A DNA stretch of 64,000 bases from Sphingomonadales bacterium (GCA_016720115.1 JADJXT010000002.1:62001-126000); one strand, 5' to 3'. Counted from the first letter of the stretch, positions 34,373-44,925 are shown. Notes: generated from the letters alone by a model not told the origin. Numbers and translations: made by a program.

Positions 34373-35689
34373 CTAAACCGTTCCATAAAGCTTGTCATAT
34401 TGCCCCCAGGCGCGGGGCGTCAGTGTGGCGACGACGTGCAGCTTGTCGTCCTTTTCCGAAACCGAATTGACCTGCCCCTTTGAATGCAGCCAGGCTAATA
34501 TGTCGCCTTGGGATGCATCGAGAAGCAGGGGGCGGGCTATGCCTTCGGCGGTGATCCGCGCCGCCAGATTGTCGACAAAGGCGTCAACGCCCTCGCCCGT
34601 CTGCGCAGAAATCAGAAAACAATTGGCGCTCCGCCGGGCAAGTTCCGCCAGTTTTTCCTTTTCCTCGACAGGCAGCTTGTCGCATTTGTTCCATAGTTCG
34701 ATAATAAGCGGGCTATCCCCTTCCCCATTTTCCGCGATGCCCAGCTCGCGAAGGATCAAAAGCACATCGGCGCGCTGCGCCTCGGTCGATGGGTGCGCGA
34801 TATCGCGTACATGGACAATGTAGTCGGCGCTCGTCACCTCTTCCAGCGTGGCCCGGAATGCCGCGACCAGTTGGGTGGGCAAATCCGAAACGAACCCCAC
34901 CGTATCCGAAAGGATCGCTTTCTCGACACCGGGCAACTTCACCTGCCGCATCGTCGGATCAAGTGTAGCGAACAGCAGGTCTTCCGCCAGTACAGAAGCC
35001 TTGGTCAACCTGTTGAAAAGCGTGGATTTCCCGGCATTTGTATAGCCCACCAGCGCAATGGTCGGCCAAGGCGCCTTTTTGCGGCGCGCACGGTGAATGC
35101 CGCGTGTGCGCTGCACCTGCGACAATTCCTTGCGCAGCCGTGCCATGCGGTCACGGATCATTCGTCGGTCGGCTTCGATCTGAGTTTCGCCCGGCCCGCC
35201 CAAAAAGCCAAAGCCGCCGCGCTGACGTTCAAGGTGGGTCCAGCTGCGCACAAGGCGACCCGCCTGATAATCGAGATGCGCGAGTTCGACCTGCAACCGG
35301 CCTTCGGCGGTTGCGGCGCGCTCGCCGAAAATTTCCAATATCAGGCCCGTCCGGTCGATGACCTTGGCCTTGACCCGGTCTTCGAGATTGCGTTGCTGGA
35401 TCGGCGTCAATGCGCCGTCAATTATCAGCAATTCGGCGCCCGCTTCCTTGATCAGACCAGTCAGTTCGTCGACCTGCCCTCCCCCCAGCAGCGTTGCAGC
35501 GCGCGGGGAACGGACGCGATAATGGCGCGCCTCAATCACATCGAGGCCAATGGCCGCCGCCAGCCCGACCGATTCCTCAAGCCGGTATTCGGCATTGCCC
35601 GAAGCTGTGCCGGGCAACTCTGGATAGGCAATTAAAGTCGGAGTATCGCGGGAAAAGCCGTCATCTTCATTCCGGTTGAAGACGCTCAA
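34373..35689 (-). CDS. hflX: Ribosome-associated GTPase HflX
   Basis: Ribosome-splitting GTPase active during stress. N-terminal HflX domain with [35 protein letters not shown], the [15 protein letters not shown] linker, then the G domain: G1 [10 protein letters not shown]3 DTVGFV, G4 NKCD. 438 residues. The start ATGAGCG at 35687-35689 overlaps the hfq stop by 4 bases, the same hfq-hflX order as in many proteobacteria. Confidence 0.95.
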   Translation of the reverse strand: MSVFNRNEDDGFSRDTPTLIAYPELPGTASGNAEYRLEESVGLAAAIGLDVIEARHYRVRSPRAATLLGGGQVDELTGLIKEAGAELLIIDGALTPIQQRNLEDRVKAKVIDRTGLILEIFGERAATAEGRLQVELAHLDYQAGRLVRSWTHLERQRGGFGFLGGPGETQIEADRRMIRDRMARLRKELSQVQRTRGIHRARRKKAPWPTIALVGYTNAGKSTLFNRLTKASVLAEDLLFATLDPTMRQVKLPGVEKAILSDTVGFVSDLPTQLVAAFRATLEEVTSADYIVHVRDIAHPSTEAQRADVLLILRELGIAENGEGDSPLIIELWNKCDKLPVEEKEKLAELARRSANCFLISAQTGEGVDAFVDNLAARITAEGIARPLLLDASQGDILAWLHSKGQVNSVSEKDDKLHVVATLTPRAWGQYDKLYGTV

Positions 35690-36183
35690 TCATCCCCTCC
35701 GTCGGCTTCCTTGTTATATTCGGCAAGGTTCACCGTGCGCAGTGGCTGGATCGTCGACACGGCATGCTTGTAGACCAGCTGCATGGTGCCGTCGCGCTCA
35801 AGCAGCAACGAGAACAGGTCGTAAGCGGCAATCGCGCCCTGCAGCATCACGCCATTGACGAGGAAGGTTGTTACCGGCTCTTTCTTGTCGAGCATCGCGT
35901 AAAGGAACACGTCCTGCAGCATGCCCGGGCGGTGCTGCACATTGGCCATCATCGCTTCGAACGGCGTGCGATCGGGCGATTGCGATGGCATGATGGTCGA
36001 AATACTGTGTTTGTAGACCAGCTGGGATTGGCCGTCGCGGCGCAGCAACACCGAGAAATTGTCGAACCAAGTCACAACGCCCTGAAGTTTGACGCCCTTT
36101 ACAAGGAACATCGTGACGGGTGTTTTCGATTTGCGGAGGGAGTTCAGGAACAGGTCCTGGAGGCCGTTATTTTTTTCAGTCAT
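35686..36183 (-). CDS. hfq: Hfq RNA chaperone with two tandem Sm domains
   Basis: sRNA-mRNA chaperone, here 165 residues rather than the usual 70-100. Residues 8-66 and 89-147 are two full Hfq units offset by 81: [42 protein letters not shown] and [22 protein letters not shown]. Both keep the proximal-face Gln (9, 90), Phe (43, 124) and Tyr-Lys-His (57-59, 138-140). The second unit has lost the rim arginines (LRKSK becomes LDKKE) and has Met113 where the distal-face lysine is expected. A ring of three chains could mimic the hexamer. Overlaps hflX by 4 bases; ntrX is 142 bp upstream. Confidence 0.95.
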   Translation of the reverse strand: MTEKNNGLQDLFLNSLRKSKTPVTMFLVKGVKLQGVVTWFDNFSVLLRRDGQSQLVYKHSISTIMPSQSPDRTPFEAMMANVQHRPGMLQDVFLYAMLDKKEPVTTFLVNGVMLQGAIAAYDLFSLLLERDGTMQLVYKHAVSTIQPLRTVNLAEYNKEADGGDD

Positions 36184-36230
36184 TATGGTTTCCTGTTATG
36201 CTTTTGGGTCGGGAGACATATACCTTGCCG

Positions 36231-36242
36231 CCCCTTTTGGGG
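36231..36242 (-). promoter_or_regulatory. CCCC-TTTT-GGGG hairpin in hfq leader
   Basis: Short palindrome 48-59 bp before the hfq start, in the ntrX-hfq gap. AT-rich sequence with TATAAT on the minus strand (36264-36269) precedes it, so hfq may have its own promoter and this hairpin would lie in its leader. Confidence 0.35.
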
Positions 36243-36325
36243 ACGGACTTTGCAATCTATAACATTATATTATGGCAGCGCGAATACGAAAATTGCGTAA
36301 TTGTGGCGATTGCAGTTGCAAACTT

Positions 36326-37735
36326 TCAGTCGGCCCGTTCGAACTCTTCTTCATCGCTGTCGTCCGCGCCCTTGCGGACAACTATACCCAGCAGCTTGAG
36401 CTTGCGATGCAGCGCCGATCGCTCCATTCCCACAAAGGCCGCGGTTTTCGAAATATTTCCGGAAAAGCGTCGGATCTGGACCTGCAGATACTCGCGTTCA
36501 AATGCCTCGCGTGCCTCGCGCAACGGCGATCCCATGATTGAACTCATCTGGCCGCCATAAGCCGGATGGATACCGTTGATCTCACTGGGCAGCATATCGG
36601 CATCAATCTGTTGCAATCGATCTGCCGGGGCCAGAATGATCGTCCGCTCGATGATATTGCGCAACTGGCGGACATTGCCCGGCCAGTCGCACGCCTGTAA
36701 TGCCGCGATCGCATCGTCGGAAATAGCGGGGGCGGGCACGCGATGCTCGACGGCAAAGCGGGCGGCATAATGGCTGGCCAGTGCGGGGATATCCTCGCGC
36801 CGTTCCGAAAGCGGGGGGATGGCAACGGGAACGACATTCAGGCGATAGAACAGGTCTTCGCGGAAACGGCCATTGGCGATCTCGCCCTGCAAATCGCGAG
36901 CGGTGGCCGATACGAAGCGCACATCTACGCGGACCGGGCGGCTGCCCCCGACACGGATAAAGCTTTGCTCGGTCAGCACGCGCAGAATCTTGCCCTGCGT
37001 TGTCCAAGGCATGTCGGCAACCTCGTCGAGAAACAGGGTGCCGCCATGTGCCCGCTCCAGCATGCCCGCCTGGGTGAGTTGGCCATTCTCCTCGATACCG
37101 AACAACTCTTCCTCGAAACGGTCGGGGCTCAGCCGGGCCGCGCTGATTGTGATGAAGGGCCCATCCATCCGCGGGCTCCAGCTGTGCAGCAATCGCGCCG
37201 CGACCTCCTTGCCGACGCCTGCCGGACCGGTAATCAACAATCGGCTGCCGGTTCCCGCGACCTTTTTCAGCGTCGCCCGAACGGCGTTGATGGCCGCTGA
37301 TGCGCCGGTCAGCTCCTCGGCCTGCCCCACAAGCGCGCGCAGCGTTTCATTTTCAAGGCGCAGCCTTTGTGTCTCGGTCGCCCGGGCGACGAGGTGGAGC
37401 AGCTTTTCCGCTTCGAACGGCTTTTCGAGGAAATCGACCGCCCCCAACGAGATGGCAGCAACCGCAGTATCGATATTGCCATGGCCCGAAAAGACAATCA
37501 CCGGCACATTGGCATCGCGCGTCTTGAACAGTTTGAGCAGTTCGAGCCCGTCCATGCTCGATCCGCGCAGCCAGACATCGAGCAGCACAAGCGAAGGCAA
37601 CCGCTCGTCAAACGCCTCCAGCGCGGATTCGGCGGTTGCCGCCGTGCGCGTTTCATAGCCATCGTCGGACAATACGCCCGCGACCAGATCACGAATATCT
37701 TCCTCGTCGTCGACAATCAGGATGTCGAGTGCCAT
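36326..37735 (-). CDS. ntrX: NtrX response regulator lacking GAFTGA
   Basis: Response regulator paired with NtrY. Receiver domain (1-120) with phospho-acceptor Asp53 (LVLLDVWL), AAA+ domain with Walker A GPAGVGKE and Walker [13 protein letters not shown], and a C-terminal Fis-type helix-turn-helix (SKTAAFVGMERSALHRKLK). The segment between ELFG and GGTLFLDE is short and reads IEENGQLTQAGMLERAH; the GAFTGA loop that contacts sigma54 is missing, unlike the NtrC in this cluster. It probably acts without sigma54. The start MALDIL at 37733-37735 is chosen by alignment to receiver domains; it is 7 bp after ntrY. Confidence 0.93.
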   Translation of the reverse strand: MALDILIVDDEEDIRDLVAGVLSDDGYETRTAATAESALEAFDERLPSLVLLDVWLRGSSMDGLELLKLFKTRDANVPVIVFSGHGNIDTAVAAISLGAVDFLEKPFEAEKLLHLVARATETQRLRLENETLRALVGQAEELTGASAAINAVRATLKKVAGTGSRLLITGPAGVGKEVAARLLHSWSPRMDGPFITISAARLSPDRFEEELFGIEENGQLTQAGMLERAHGGTLFLDEVADMPWTTQGKILRVLTEQSFIRVGGSRPVRVDVRFVSATARDLQGEIANGRFREDLFYRLNVVPVAIPPLSERREDIPALASHYAARFAVEHRVPAPAISDDAIAALQACDWPGNVRQLRNIIERTIILAPADRLQQIDADMLPSEINGIHPAYGGQMSSIMGSPLREAREAFEREYLQVQIRRFSGNISKTAAFVGMERSALHRKLKLLGIVVRKGADDSDEEEFERAD

Positions 37736-37742
37736 GCCAAAC

Positions 37743-40019
37743 CTACTCTGCGTTGCTATCTTTGTTGTCGGTGCTGCTGCCGGGAACTGTCGATCCGGTG
37801 GCAATTGCATCCAGGCGGATCAGATCGAAGCACATCGAAACCACTGCACCGCCGTCTGTGTTGTCCGAAAATGTCAGTGTCCCCTGATGTTCCTCGACAA
37901 TCTTTTTCACAATCGCCAGCCCAAGGCCCGATCCGGTCGCCCGCGTCGTTACATAGGGCTCGACGATCCGATCGCGTTCAGGCGGAAGCCCCATTCCATT
38001 GTCGGCGATGCGCACCGTCAGCTTCGCGGGAGTGGCTTGTATCATCGCTTCGACCCGACCCTTAACGGTCGGCCCCTCCCCGCCGGCATTGCGCTGTCCA
38101 ATCGATTCCACCGCATTTTTCAGGATATTTGTCACCGCCTGCCCCAGCTGGCGGCGATCGGCGCGCATCGGCACCGCGCCGCTCGCCGACTGATCGAATA
38201 CAAACTCGATATCGGTATTGGCGACTTCGAACAGGAACACCGCATGGCCGACGATATCCGCCAGATTCTCGTCGCGGAACACGGGCTTGGGCATTCGCGC
38301 GAAGGACGAGAATTCATCGGCAATGTTGCGCAAGTCCCCCACCTGGCGGATGATTGTGCCGGTCAACTGGTCGAATATATCCGACCCATCCTCAATCTGT
38401 TTGCCAAAGCGCCGCCGCAACCGTTCCGCCGCAAGCTGGATAGGTGTCAGCGGGTTTTTGATTTCATGCGCAATCCGCCGTGCGACATCGGACCATGCGG
38501 CGCGGCGCTGGTCTGAAAGTTGCTGGGTGATATCCTCGAAAGTCACCACCTGACCGCCTTCGCCATCGGTAATCTTGATCGCGAGCGTCTGCGGTTCGGT
38601 TCCGTCGCCAACCTGCAATATCGCATGCGATCGGCCCTCGGCGGGCAAATCACTGATGAAAGGTGCTGCTTCCTCCAGTTTCATCCCGACAACGGTTTTG
38701 CCGTTTTTGGACAGCAGCTTTTCTGCGGTGCCATTTGCCAGACGGATAAAACCATCCTTGTCGACATTGACGATCGCCGCCGAAACCGATTCGAGCACGG
38801 TTTCGATAAAGGCCCTGCGGTTATCCAGCTGCCGGTTCGCAGAGAGCAAGGTCTGGGTTTGCGATTGCAGGCGCTCGGTCATCCGATTGAAGGATTGCGA
38901 GAGAAAGCCGACCTCATCCTTGCGCAAATCTTCTTCGGCGACACGGATCGACAAATCGCCGTCGGCAATGCGTTGCGCGGCATCGACAAGATCGTTTACC
39001 GGACGCACCAGCCTGTCGGCCACCAGCAAGGCGACCCACACAGCCACACCGATAATCAGCAATGAAACGACATAGAGCAGCGCGTTGAACTGCAACTGCA
39101 GATTGCGCGACCGCGCTTCCATCGCCTTATAGTCTGCAAGAACGCTCTGTGCCTTTTCGCCCAGCGTGAAAGAGGGCACTTCGATCGTCCTGCTGGCGTA
39201 AAGATAGGTGCGCGGGCTGTCGAACAACCGGTTGACTGCCACAATCTGGTTGGGCTGGGCGGTGACGATCAGGTCTTCACCCGACCCAAGCCTTTTCAAA
39301 TCATCACCGCTGATCCACGCACCCTTCCGTTCCTGCGACGAAGCGACGACCAAAGTGCGTTGCGCCCCATCGCGGGCGACGGTGACTATCGCCGATTCGC
39401 TGAGTTTCCGGCGTAATACCTGATCATAATAGAAGCTGAGGAATTGCGGATCGGTCGGCGCGGTCTGATCGAGGGCAAAGCGGATATCGCCTGCCATCGC
39501 GACCGTTTCGTCGCCCACGTCGCGCAGCTTTTCTTCATAATAGCCTTTTGCCAGTGCGCCTGCATTTTCGAGCATCCCCTGCGCCGAGTTGGAAAACCAG
39601 AACTGGACGCCGCTCTGGAAAAGCACCGACGCGAAAATCGCCAGCAAAAGTGCGGGAACGGCGGCGAGCATCGAAAAAATGATCACCAGCCTGACGTGAA
39701 GCGAGCCCTCCCCTTCCCCGTCCTGCTTTGCCCGCGCAATCGCAAGCCGCCGTCCGGCCAGCATCAGCAGGCTGGTTGCCGGCAAAAGATTTGCAATCAG
39801 CAGTGCGGCGGCAACCGGCGGGGAAAGCGGCTCCGATCCAGTGCCCTGACCTACCAGAACATAGGCGGTGAATGACGCCATGACGAGCAGCAGCAGCATG
39901 CTGCCAATTTCGAGATAGCGGATGCGCTGCGCCTGTCCGGCCCATGCGGCAAGGCCCGACAGCCAGTTTCGCAACCTGCCCGGTGATGTGGGTTTAATAT
40001 CGGCTGACACTGTTGCCAT
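37743..40019 (-). CDS. ntrY: NtrY membrane sensor histidine kinase
   Basis: 758-residue inner-membrane kinase for NtrX. Hydrophobic segments near residues 35-60, 70-90, 120-145 and about 315-335 bracket a periplasmic sensor region (about 145-315), followed by HAMP (LVADRLVRPVNDLVDAAQ), a PAS-like domain, HisKA with RIAHEIKNPLTPIQLA and HATPase_c with NILKNAVES, DNGMGLP and GSGLGLAIVKK. All ATP-binding boxes are intact. Linked by redox and nitrogen status in relatives such as Brucella. Sits between ntrC and ntrX on the same strand. Confidence 0.94.
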   Translation of the reverse strand: MATVSADIKPTSPGRLRNWLSGLAAWAGQAQRIRYLEIGSMLLLLVMASFTAYVLVGQGTGSEPLSPPVAAALLIANLLPATSLLMLAGRRLAIARAKQDGEGEGSLHVRLVIIFSMLAAVPALLLAIFASVLFQSGVQFWFSNSAQGMLENAGALAKGYYEEKLRDVGDETVAMAGDIRFALDQTAPTDPQFLSFYYDQVLRRKLSESAIVTVARDGAQRTLVVASSQERKGAWISGDDLKRLGSGEDLIVTAQPNQIVAVNRLFDSPRTYLYASRTIEVPSFTLGEKAQSVLADYKAMEARSRNLQLQFNALLYVVSLLIIGVAVWVALLVADRLVRPVNDLVDAAQRIADGDLSIRVAEEDLRKDEVGFLSQSFNRMTERLQSQTQTLLSANRQLDNRRAFIETVLESVSAAIVNVDKDGFIRLANGTAEKLLSKNGKTVVGMKLEEAAPFISDLPAEGRSHAILQVGDGTEPQTLAIKITDGEGGQVVTFEDITQQLSDQRRAAWSDVARRIAHEIKNPLTPIQLAAERLRRRFGKQIEDGSDIFDQLTGTIIRQVGDLRNIADEFSSFARMPKPVFRDENLADIVGHAVFLFEVANTDIEFVFDQSASGAVPMRADRRQLGQAVTNILKNAVESIGQRNAGGEGPTVKGRVEAMIQATPAKLTVRIADNGMGLPPERDRIVEPYVTTRATGSGLGLAIVKKIVEEHQGTLTFSDNTDGGAVVSMCFDLIRLDAIATGSTVPGSSTDNKDSNAE

Positions 40020-40090
40020 TAAGCAACTTCTGACATGCGCGGCGTTGCATGAAAAGCACAATTGTTACCGCAGCCGCGCGGCTCATCGCA

Positions 40091-41527
40091 TCAGCGCCGC
40101 GTTTCGCCTATCTTGCCGCCGACCAGCCCATAATCGTTGAGCTTTTTGCGCAACGTATTCCGGTTGATGCCCAGCATCGCTGCCGCCTGCAACTGGTTCC
40201 CCCGCGCCTGCTGCATGACGGCATGCAATAGCGGCTTTTCAAAGGCGGCAAGCGCGCGCGAATATATCCGCTCGCGGCCATGCCCGCGCTGTCGCTGCTC
40301 TGCCATGAACTGGCCGACAGCCGCTTCAAAACTGCAATAGGCCCCTTGCATCGCGGGTTCGGCATCGCCCGATCCGGCAATCTGCATGACCGTCGCTTCC
40401 GATATGCAATCCTCGCGCGCGGTCAGCGTCAGGCGGTAGATGAAGTTTTTGAGTTCACGAACATTGCCGCGCCACTGCATCTGGGTGAGCCGGGAAATCG
40501 CGTCTTCGTCGATCTGTTTTGATGGTAATCCTTCACTGGCCGCCAGATTGAGGAAATGGCGGGTAAGCAGCCCGATATCTTCGGGCCGTGCGCGCAGCGG
40601 CGGCAGGTGCACCGGAACGACGTTGAGCCGGTAATAAAGATCCTCGCGAAACTTGCCCTCGGCGATCAGCGCTTCCAGATCCTGATTGGTCGCCGCAATG
40701 ATGCGCACATCGAGGCGGATGCTCGCCTTGCCGCCGATGCGGCTGATTGTGCCGCTTTGCAGCGTGCGCAACAGGCGGGTCTGTGCATGATAGGGCATGT
40801 CGCCGATTTCATCGAGGAACAGCGTGCCGCCCTGTGCCTGTTCAAACCGGCCAATCCCTTGCCCGACGGCGCCGGTGAACGCACCTTTTTCGTGGCCGAA
40901 AAGCTCCGCCTCGATCAATTCGGACGGGATGGCGGCCATGTTGACCGCGACAAATGGGCCGGTTTTACGATGGCCGAGATTGTGGATCGCCTCTGCCACC
41001 AGTTCCTTGCCGGTGCCAGATTCGCCCAGGATCAACGCTGTCAGATCATTGCGCAAAAGGCGCGCGACCATGCGGTAAACGTCCTGCATGGCCGGGCTGC
41101 GGCCGACCATCGGCATGGTGGCTTCGAGCAAGGTGCCGCTGTCGCTTTGGCTGTCGGTTTTGCGCTTTTCGATGCCCTGCTTGACCGCCAGTACCAATTC
41201 ATCAAGGTCAAAGGGCTTGGGGAAATATTCGAATGCGTTGATCTCGCTAGCGCGCACGGCGGTGTCGAGCGTGTTTTGCGCCGACATGATGATGATCGGC
41301 ATGTCCGGTGACTGTGCGATGACGTCTTCAAGGCTCGAAATGCCGTCGCGATCCTTGAGCACGACATCGGTCAGCATCAGATCATAACGGTTCCCCGCGA
41401 GCGCCGCGTCGCGCGCGCTGGCGCTTTCGCAGACATCGACTTCGATACCCTCGGCCTCCAGCGCGGAGCGGACCACCATGCCGATCGAGCTGTCATCCTC
41501 GACAATCAGAACCTTGTCGACACTCAT
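40091..41527 (-). CDS. ntrC: NtrC nitrogen response regulator
   Basis: Sigma54-dependent activator of nitrogen-assimilation genes. Receiver with Asp54 ([10 protein letters not shown]), AAA+ domain with Walker [16 protein letters not shown], intact GAFTGA in [14 protein letters not shown], Walker [13 protein letters not shown], and a Fis-type HTH near the C-terminus ([21 protein letters not shown]). 478 residues. The start overlaps ntrB by 4 bases, indicating tight coupling of the pair. Confidence 0.95.
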   Translation of the reverse strand: MSVDKVLIVEDDSSIGMVVRSALEAEGIEVDVCESASARDAALAGNRYDLMLTDVVLKDRDGISSLEDVIAQSPDMPIIIMSAQNTLDTAVRASEINAFEYFPKPFDLDELVLAVKQGIEKRKTDSQSDSGTLLEATMPMVGRSPAMQDVYRMVARLLRNDLTALILGESGTGKELVAEAIHNLGHRKTGPFVAVNMAAIPSELIEAELFGHEKGAFTGAVGQGIGRFEQAQGGTLFLDEIGDMPYHAQTRLLRTLQSGTISRIGGKASIRLDVRIIAATNQDLEALIAEGKFREDLYYRLNVVPVHLPPLRARPEDIGLLTRHFLNLAASEGLPSKQIDEDAISRLTQMQWRGNVRELKNFIYRLTLTAREDCISEATVMQIAGSGDAEPAMQGAYCSFEAAVGQFMAEQRQRGHGRERIYSRALAAFEKPLLHAVMQQARGNQLQAAAMLGINRNTLRKKLNDYGLVGGKIGETRR

Positions 41528-42627
41528 GCGCTATTCTTTCTTTCGGCAACGGGAAGGAAAATGCGGAAAATCGTACGCTTGCTTTCAGCATCGCGTTCGA
41601 CCGCAATACGGCCGTTCATTTGCGACAGATATTTGCGGACGATGGCAAGGCCCAAGCCCTGCCCTTCACGCTTGGTGGTGACAAAGGGCGAGAAGAGCTC
41701 ATTTTCGATATGCGCGGCGATGCCGGGGCCATTGTCGCTGATCGCCACCTCCACCGGCAATCGCACGCCCTTGTCGCCTTCGCTACGCAAGGCTGCGCCC
41801 ATTACAAAGCGCGTTGAAATGCCGATTTGCGGGTTTTCGGTGTGCGCCAGCGCATCGATGGCGTTCTGGATCAGGTTGATCAGCACCTGCACCATGGCGT
41901 CCGCCTCTATCTGCACATCGGGCAATGAAGGGTCGTAGCTGATGTCGATCGAGGGCATTACCTTATTGGCCGCACGCACCGAGCGGATCGCGCGTTCGAT
42001 CAGTTCATGGATGTTTTCCGCCTGCATCTGGCCGGGCATCACGCGGCCCAAATTCTGCATCTGATCCAGAAGGCGGGCAATGCGATCGACTTCATGCACA
42101 ATCAGGTCGGTCAGCGGCGCCTGTTTGGGATCGACCCTGCGCGCCAGCAATTGCGCCGCACCCTTTATCCCCGACAGCGGGTTTTTGATTTCATGGCCAA
42201 GGATCGCAGGTGCGCCCATGGCCTGCTGTTTCCCGCCATCGGTCTGTTCGCCAATCTGGTCGCGATCCGCCTGCCGCGGGACGAGGATGAACAGTCGGCA
42301 ATCGGGATACCCCAGCGGCGTGGCAATGTTCAGGTCGACATAGTTGGCCTGCGCTCCATGGGTCAGAAAACGCATATTCTGCGCGCTGATATCGCTTTCG
42401 CGTGAAGCGATCGCGCCATTCAGGCGTTCGCTGGCGAACCGCAACAGCGCGGTTGCGGGTTCACCGATAATCCGCCTGCTGCTTCGCCCGAAAAAGGCTT
42501 CCGCTGCCTCATTGGCGTAGAGAATCCGGTCGTCGCCTCCCGAAAGCAGCAGGGGCAAGGATATGGTCGACAGCAACAGCCCGTCGGGCGGGCGATTGCC
42601 GGTCACTGTCGCCGTATCAGGCGGCAT
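41524..42627 (-). CDS. ntrB: NtrB nitrogen sensor histidine kinase
   Basis: Soluble kinase/phosphatase that sets NtrC phosphorylation under PII control. 367 residues: N-terminal PAS domain ([25 protein letters not shown]), HisKA with [23 protein letters not shown], HATPase_c with [17 protein letters not shown] and [13 protein letters not shown]. No membrane segments. The start lies 11 bases inside the dusB 3' end, matching the dusB(nifR3)-ntrB-ntrC order of alphaproteobacteria. Confidence 0.94.
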   Translation of the reverse strand: MPPDTATVTGNRPPDGLLLSTISLPLLLSGGDDRILYANEAAEAFFGRSSRRIIGEPATALLRFASERLNGAIASRESDISAQNMRFLTHGAQANYVDLNIATPLGYPDCRLFILVPRQADRDQIGEQTDGGKQQAMGAPAILGHEIKNPLSGIKGAAQLLARRVDPKQAPLTDLIVHEVDRIARLLDQMQNLGRVMPGQMQAENIHELIERAIRSVRAANKVMPSIDISYDPSLPDVQIEADAMVQVLINLIQNAIDALAHTENPQIGISTRFVMGAALRSEGDKGVRLPVEVAISDNGPGIAAHIENELFSPFVTTKREGQGLGLAIVRKYLSQMNGRIAVERDAESKRTIFRIFLPVAERKNSA

Positions 42628-43642
42628 TGCGAAGCGATTCGGGCCGCTGCGCTTCGGCGTGCATCAGCAGCGGTTCGTAAAAGCGAGCCAGTTCGCCCAG
42701 CACCTGATCGGCACTGTCTATCCGGTTGACCATGTTGCGGAATTCCGCCGATCCGACCAGCCCCTTGGTGTACCATCCGATATGCTTGCGCGCGCACGGC
42801 ACGCCGACTTGCGGGCCATAATGCTCCATCATGGCGCGATAATGTTCGACAATCAGGTCATATTGGACATCGAGCGTCGGGTCGGGCAGCCGCGTGCCGG
42901 TGTTGAGCCAGTGCATCACCTGCCCCAGCAGCCACGGCTTGCCATAGGCACCGCGGCCGATCATCACGCCATCCGCGCCGCTCTGCTCCAGCGCCTTGTC
43001 GGCATCCTCGACCGAGCAGATATCGCCGTTGACGATGACTGGAATTTTTACGGCATCCTTGACCTTGCGGACAAAGGCCCAGTCTGCACTGCCTTTATAC
43101 ATCTGGTTGCGGGTGCGCCCGTGGACGGTGACCAGCTTGGCGCCCAGATCCTCCGCAATATGCGCCAGTTCCGGCGCGTTGAGGCTGCCATTGTCCCAGC
43201 CCATGCGCATTTTGACCGTCACGGGCACCGAAACAGCCTGCACCGTCGCTTCGATCAGGCTGGCGGCGAGCGGCAGGTCGCGCATCAGCGCCGATCCGGC
43301 ATCGCCATTGACAACCTTTTTCACCGGGCAGCCCATATTGATGTCAATAATCGCCGCGCCGCGATCTTCATTGAGTTTCGCCGCCTCAGCCATTTCCTTC
43401 GGCCCGCAACCTGCGAGCTGCATCGACACCGGCTCTTCGGACATGTGCCAGGCCGCCTTTTGCAACGACTGGCGCGTTTCGCGGATCATCGCCTGGCTGG
43501 CGATCATCTCGGTGACGTTCAGGCCCGATCCGAAACGGCGGACGAGTGTGCGGAACGGCATGTCGGTAACGCCCGTCATCGGTGCGAGCACCACCGGACA
43601 TTCGATTTCCAGCGGGCCGATCTGGATGGGTTTGAGTTTCAT
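42617..43642 (-). CDS. dusB: tRNA-dihydrouridine synthase B
   Basis: FMN-dependent reductase that forms dihydrouridine in tRNA. TIM-barrel N-domain starting [20 protein letters not shown], the active-site cysteine in [16 protein letters not shown] and [10 protein letters not shown], and the FMN phosphate segment [13 protein letters not shown]. 341 residues from ATG 43640-43642, picked over a longer reading because [11 protein letters not shown] is the family start. It is the first gene of the ntr operon (the former nifR3 gene) and is divergent from ispDF across paired palindromes. Confidence 0.94.
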   Translation of the reverse strand: MKLKPIQIGPLEIECPVVLAPMTGVTDMPFRTLVRRFGSGLNVTEMIASQAMIRETRQSLQKAAWHMSEEPVSMQLAGCGPKEMAEAAKLNEDRGAAIIDINMGCPVKKVVNGDAGSALMRDLPLAASLIEATVQAVSVPVTVKMRMGWDNGSLNAPELAHIAEDLGAKLVTVHGRTRNQMYKGSADWAFVRKVKDAVKIPVIVNGDICSVEDADKALEQSGADGVMIGRGAYGKPWLLGQVMHWLNTGTRLPDPTLDVQYDLIVEHYRAMMEHYGPQVGVPCARKHIGWYTKGLVGSAEFRNMVNRIDSADQVLGELARFYEPLLMHAEAQRPESLRNAA

Positions 43643-43659
43643 CTGCGTCTCGAAATATA

Positions 43660-43672
43660 TTGCGCAGCGCAA
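43660..43672. promoter_or_regulatory. 13-bp palindrome TTGCGC-A-GCGCAA
   Basis: Perfect dyad 18 bp before the dusB start, immediately beside the larger palindrome at 43674-43694. Confidence 0.5.
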
Positions 43673-43673
43673 A

Positions 43674-43694
43674 GCTGCCTAAAATTTAGGCAGC
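43674..43694. promoter_or_regulatory. 21-bp perfect palindrome between dusB and ispDF
   Basis: Arms GCTGCCTAAA (43674-43683) and TTTAGGCAGC (43685-43694) around a single A. It lies in the 106-bp divergent control region. The lack of a T tract and the location make a dimeric operator more likely than a terminator. Confidence 0.6.
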
Positions 43695-43748
43695 GCCCTA
43701 GCGATATTCGCCTTGGCGCGCAAGCCTGCAGCGTTTAGGGCGCGGCTG

Positions 43749-44915
43749 ATGGACAAGCCGCAGCCCAAAGCCGCCGCGATAATTGTTGCCGCTGGCAGCG
43801 GCAGCCGGTCTGGCGGCGATATTCCCAAGCAATATCGCGCTGTTCGGGGAAAGCCAATGCTGAGGCACAGCGTTGAGGCATTCCGCGCGCATCCGGCCTT
43901 TGGAACGATCCTTGCGGTTGTGGCACCGGGCCAAAACGCCCTCGCCGCTGCTGCCTTGGAAGGTTTGGACGAGGTTATTTTCGTGACAGGCGGTGCAGAG
44001 CGCAGGGATAGTGTGAATAATGCTATTCAATATCTTGATAAAAATAGCTTTACTGGCCCAATATTCATCCACGATGCGGCGCGACCGTTTCTCAGCTCCG
44101 CCGTCATTGATCGCCTTCTAGATGCATTGACGTCATCCGACGGCGCAGTTCCCGCTCTCCCCATTGTCGATAGTCTGTCTCGCGGTAACGCTGAAGGTGC
44201 TTTGACCGAAACCGTTGATCGAGAACAACTTTTCCGGATCCAGACACCCCAGGCTTTCCGTCATGACGTCATTTCAAAGGCGCACAAAGACTGGAACATA
44301 GGTCAGGTCCCCACGGATGATGCCCGAATGGCGATGGCCGCCGGCTTCAAGGTCACCATAGTCGAGGGCGATGAAAATCTTGCCAAATTCACCTTTGCCG
44401 ATGACTTTCACCGCGAGTTAGGTCAATCGACAAAGATGCAGGATATCCGGACTGGCATGGGTTATGACGTCCACCGCCTCGCCAAGGGGGAGGAGTTGTG
44501 GCTTTGCGGGCTTCGTATAGATCATGATTTTGGCTTGGCGGGACACAGCGACGCTGACGTTGCGCTCCACGCCCTGACCGATGCTGTACTGGGGGCAGCG
44601 GCACTCGGTGATATCGGCGATCATTTCCCGCACAGCGATGCAAAATGGAAAGGCGCAAGTTCGGACAGGTTCCTTGCCCACGCCGTCAAGCTTGCAGTCG
44701 AGGCCGGATTTCGCGTGACGCATCTTGACGTCACCATCATTTGCGAAGCGCCCAAAATCGGCCCACACAAAAAGGCGATGCAAGCACGGGTTGCCTATAT
44801 TGCGGCTATCGTGGCCGATCGGGTTTCTATAAAAGCAACAACAACAGAAAAATTGGGATTTGCAGGGCGCGGCGAAGGCATTGCTGCGCAAGCGATCGCC
44901 ACTCTTGTGAAGTGA
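43749..44915 (+). CDS. ispDF: Bifunctional IspD/IspF
   Basis: Fused isoprenoid (MEP) pathway enzyme: MEP cytidylyltransferase (IspD) in residues about 1-225 and MECDP synthase (IspF) about 230-388. IspD: AAIIVAAGSGSRSGGDIPKQY binds CTP and IHDAARPF is conserved. IspF: GMGYDVHRLAKGE and GHSDADVALHALTDAVLGAA hold the metal-binding Asp-x-His and His. The fusion is typical for alphaproteobacteria. Start ATG 43749; upstream in-frame TTG would extend into the promoter. Downstream are a small secreted protein and pncC on the same strand. Confidence 0.94.
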   Translation: MDKPQPKAAAIIVAAGSGSRSGGDIPKQYRAVRGKPMLRHSVEAFRAHPAFGTILAVVAPGQNALAAAALEGLDEVIFVTGGAERRDSVNNAIQYLDKNSFTGPIFIHDAARPFLSSAVIDRLLDALTSSDGAVPALPIVDSLSRGNAEGALTETVDREQLFRIQTPQAFRHDVISKAHKDWNIGQVPTDDARMAMAAGFKVTIVEGDENLAKFTFADDFHRELGQSTKMQDIRTGMGYDVHRLAKGEELWLCGLRIDHDFGLAGHSDADVALHALTDAVLGAAALGDIGDHFPHSDAKWKGASSDRFLAHAVKLAVEAGFRVTHLDVTIICEAPKIGPHKKAMQARVAYIAAIVADRVSIKATTTEKLGFAGRGEGIAAQAIATLVK

Positions 44916-44925
44916 AGGGTTTGAT

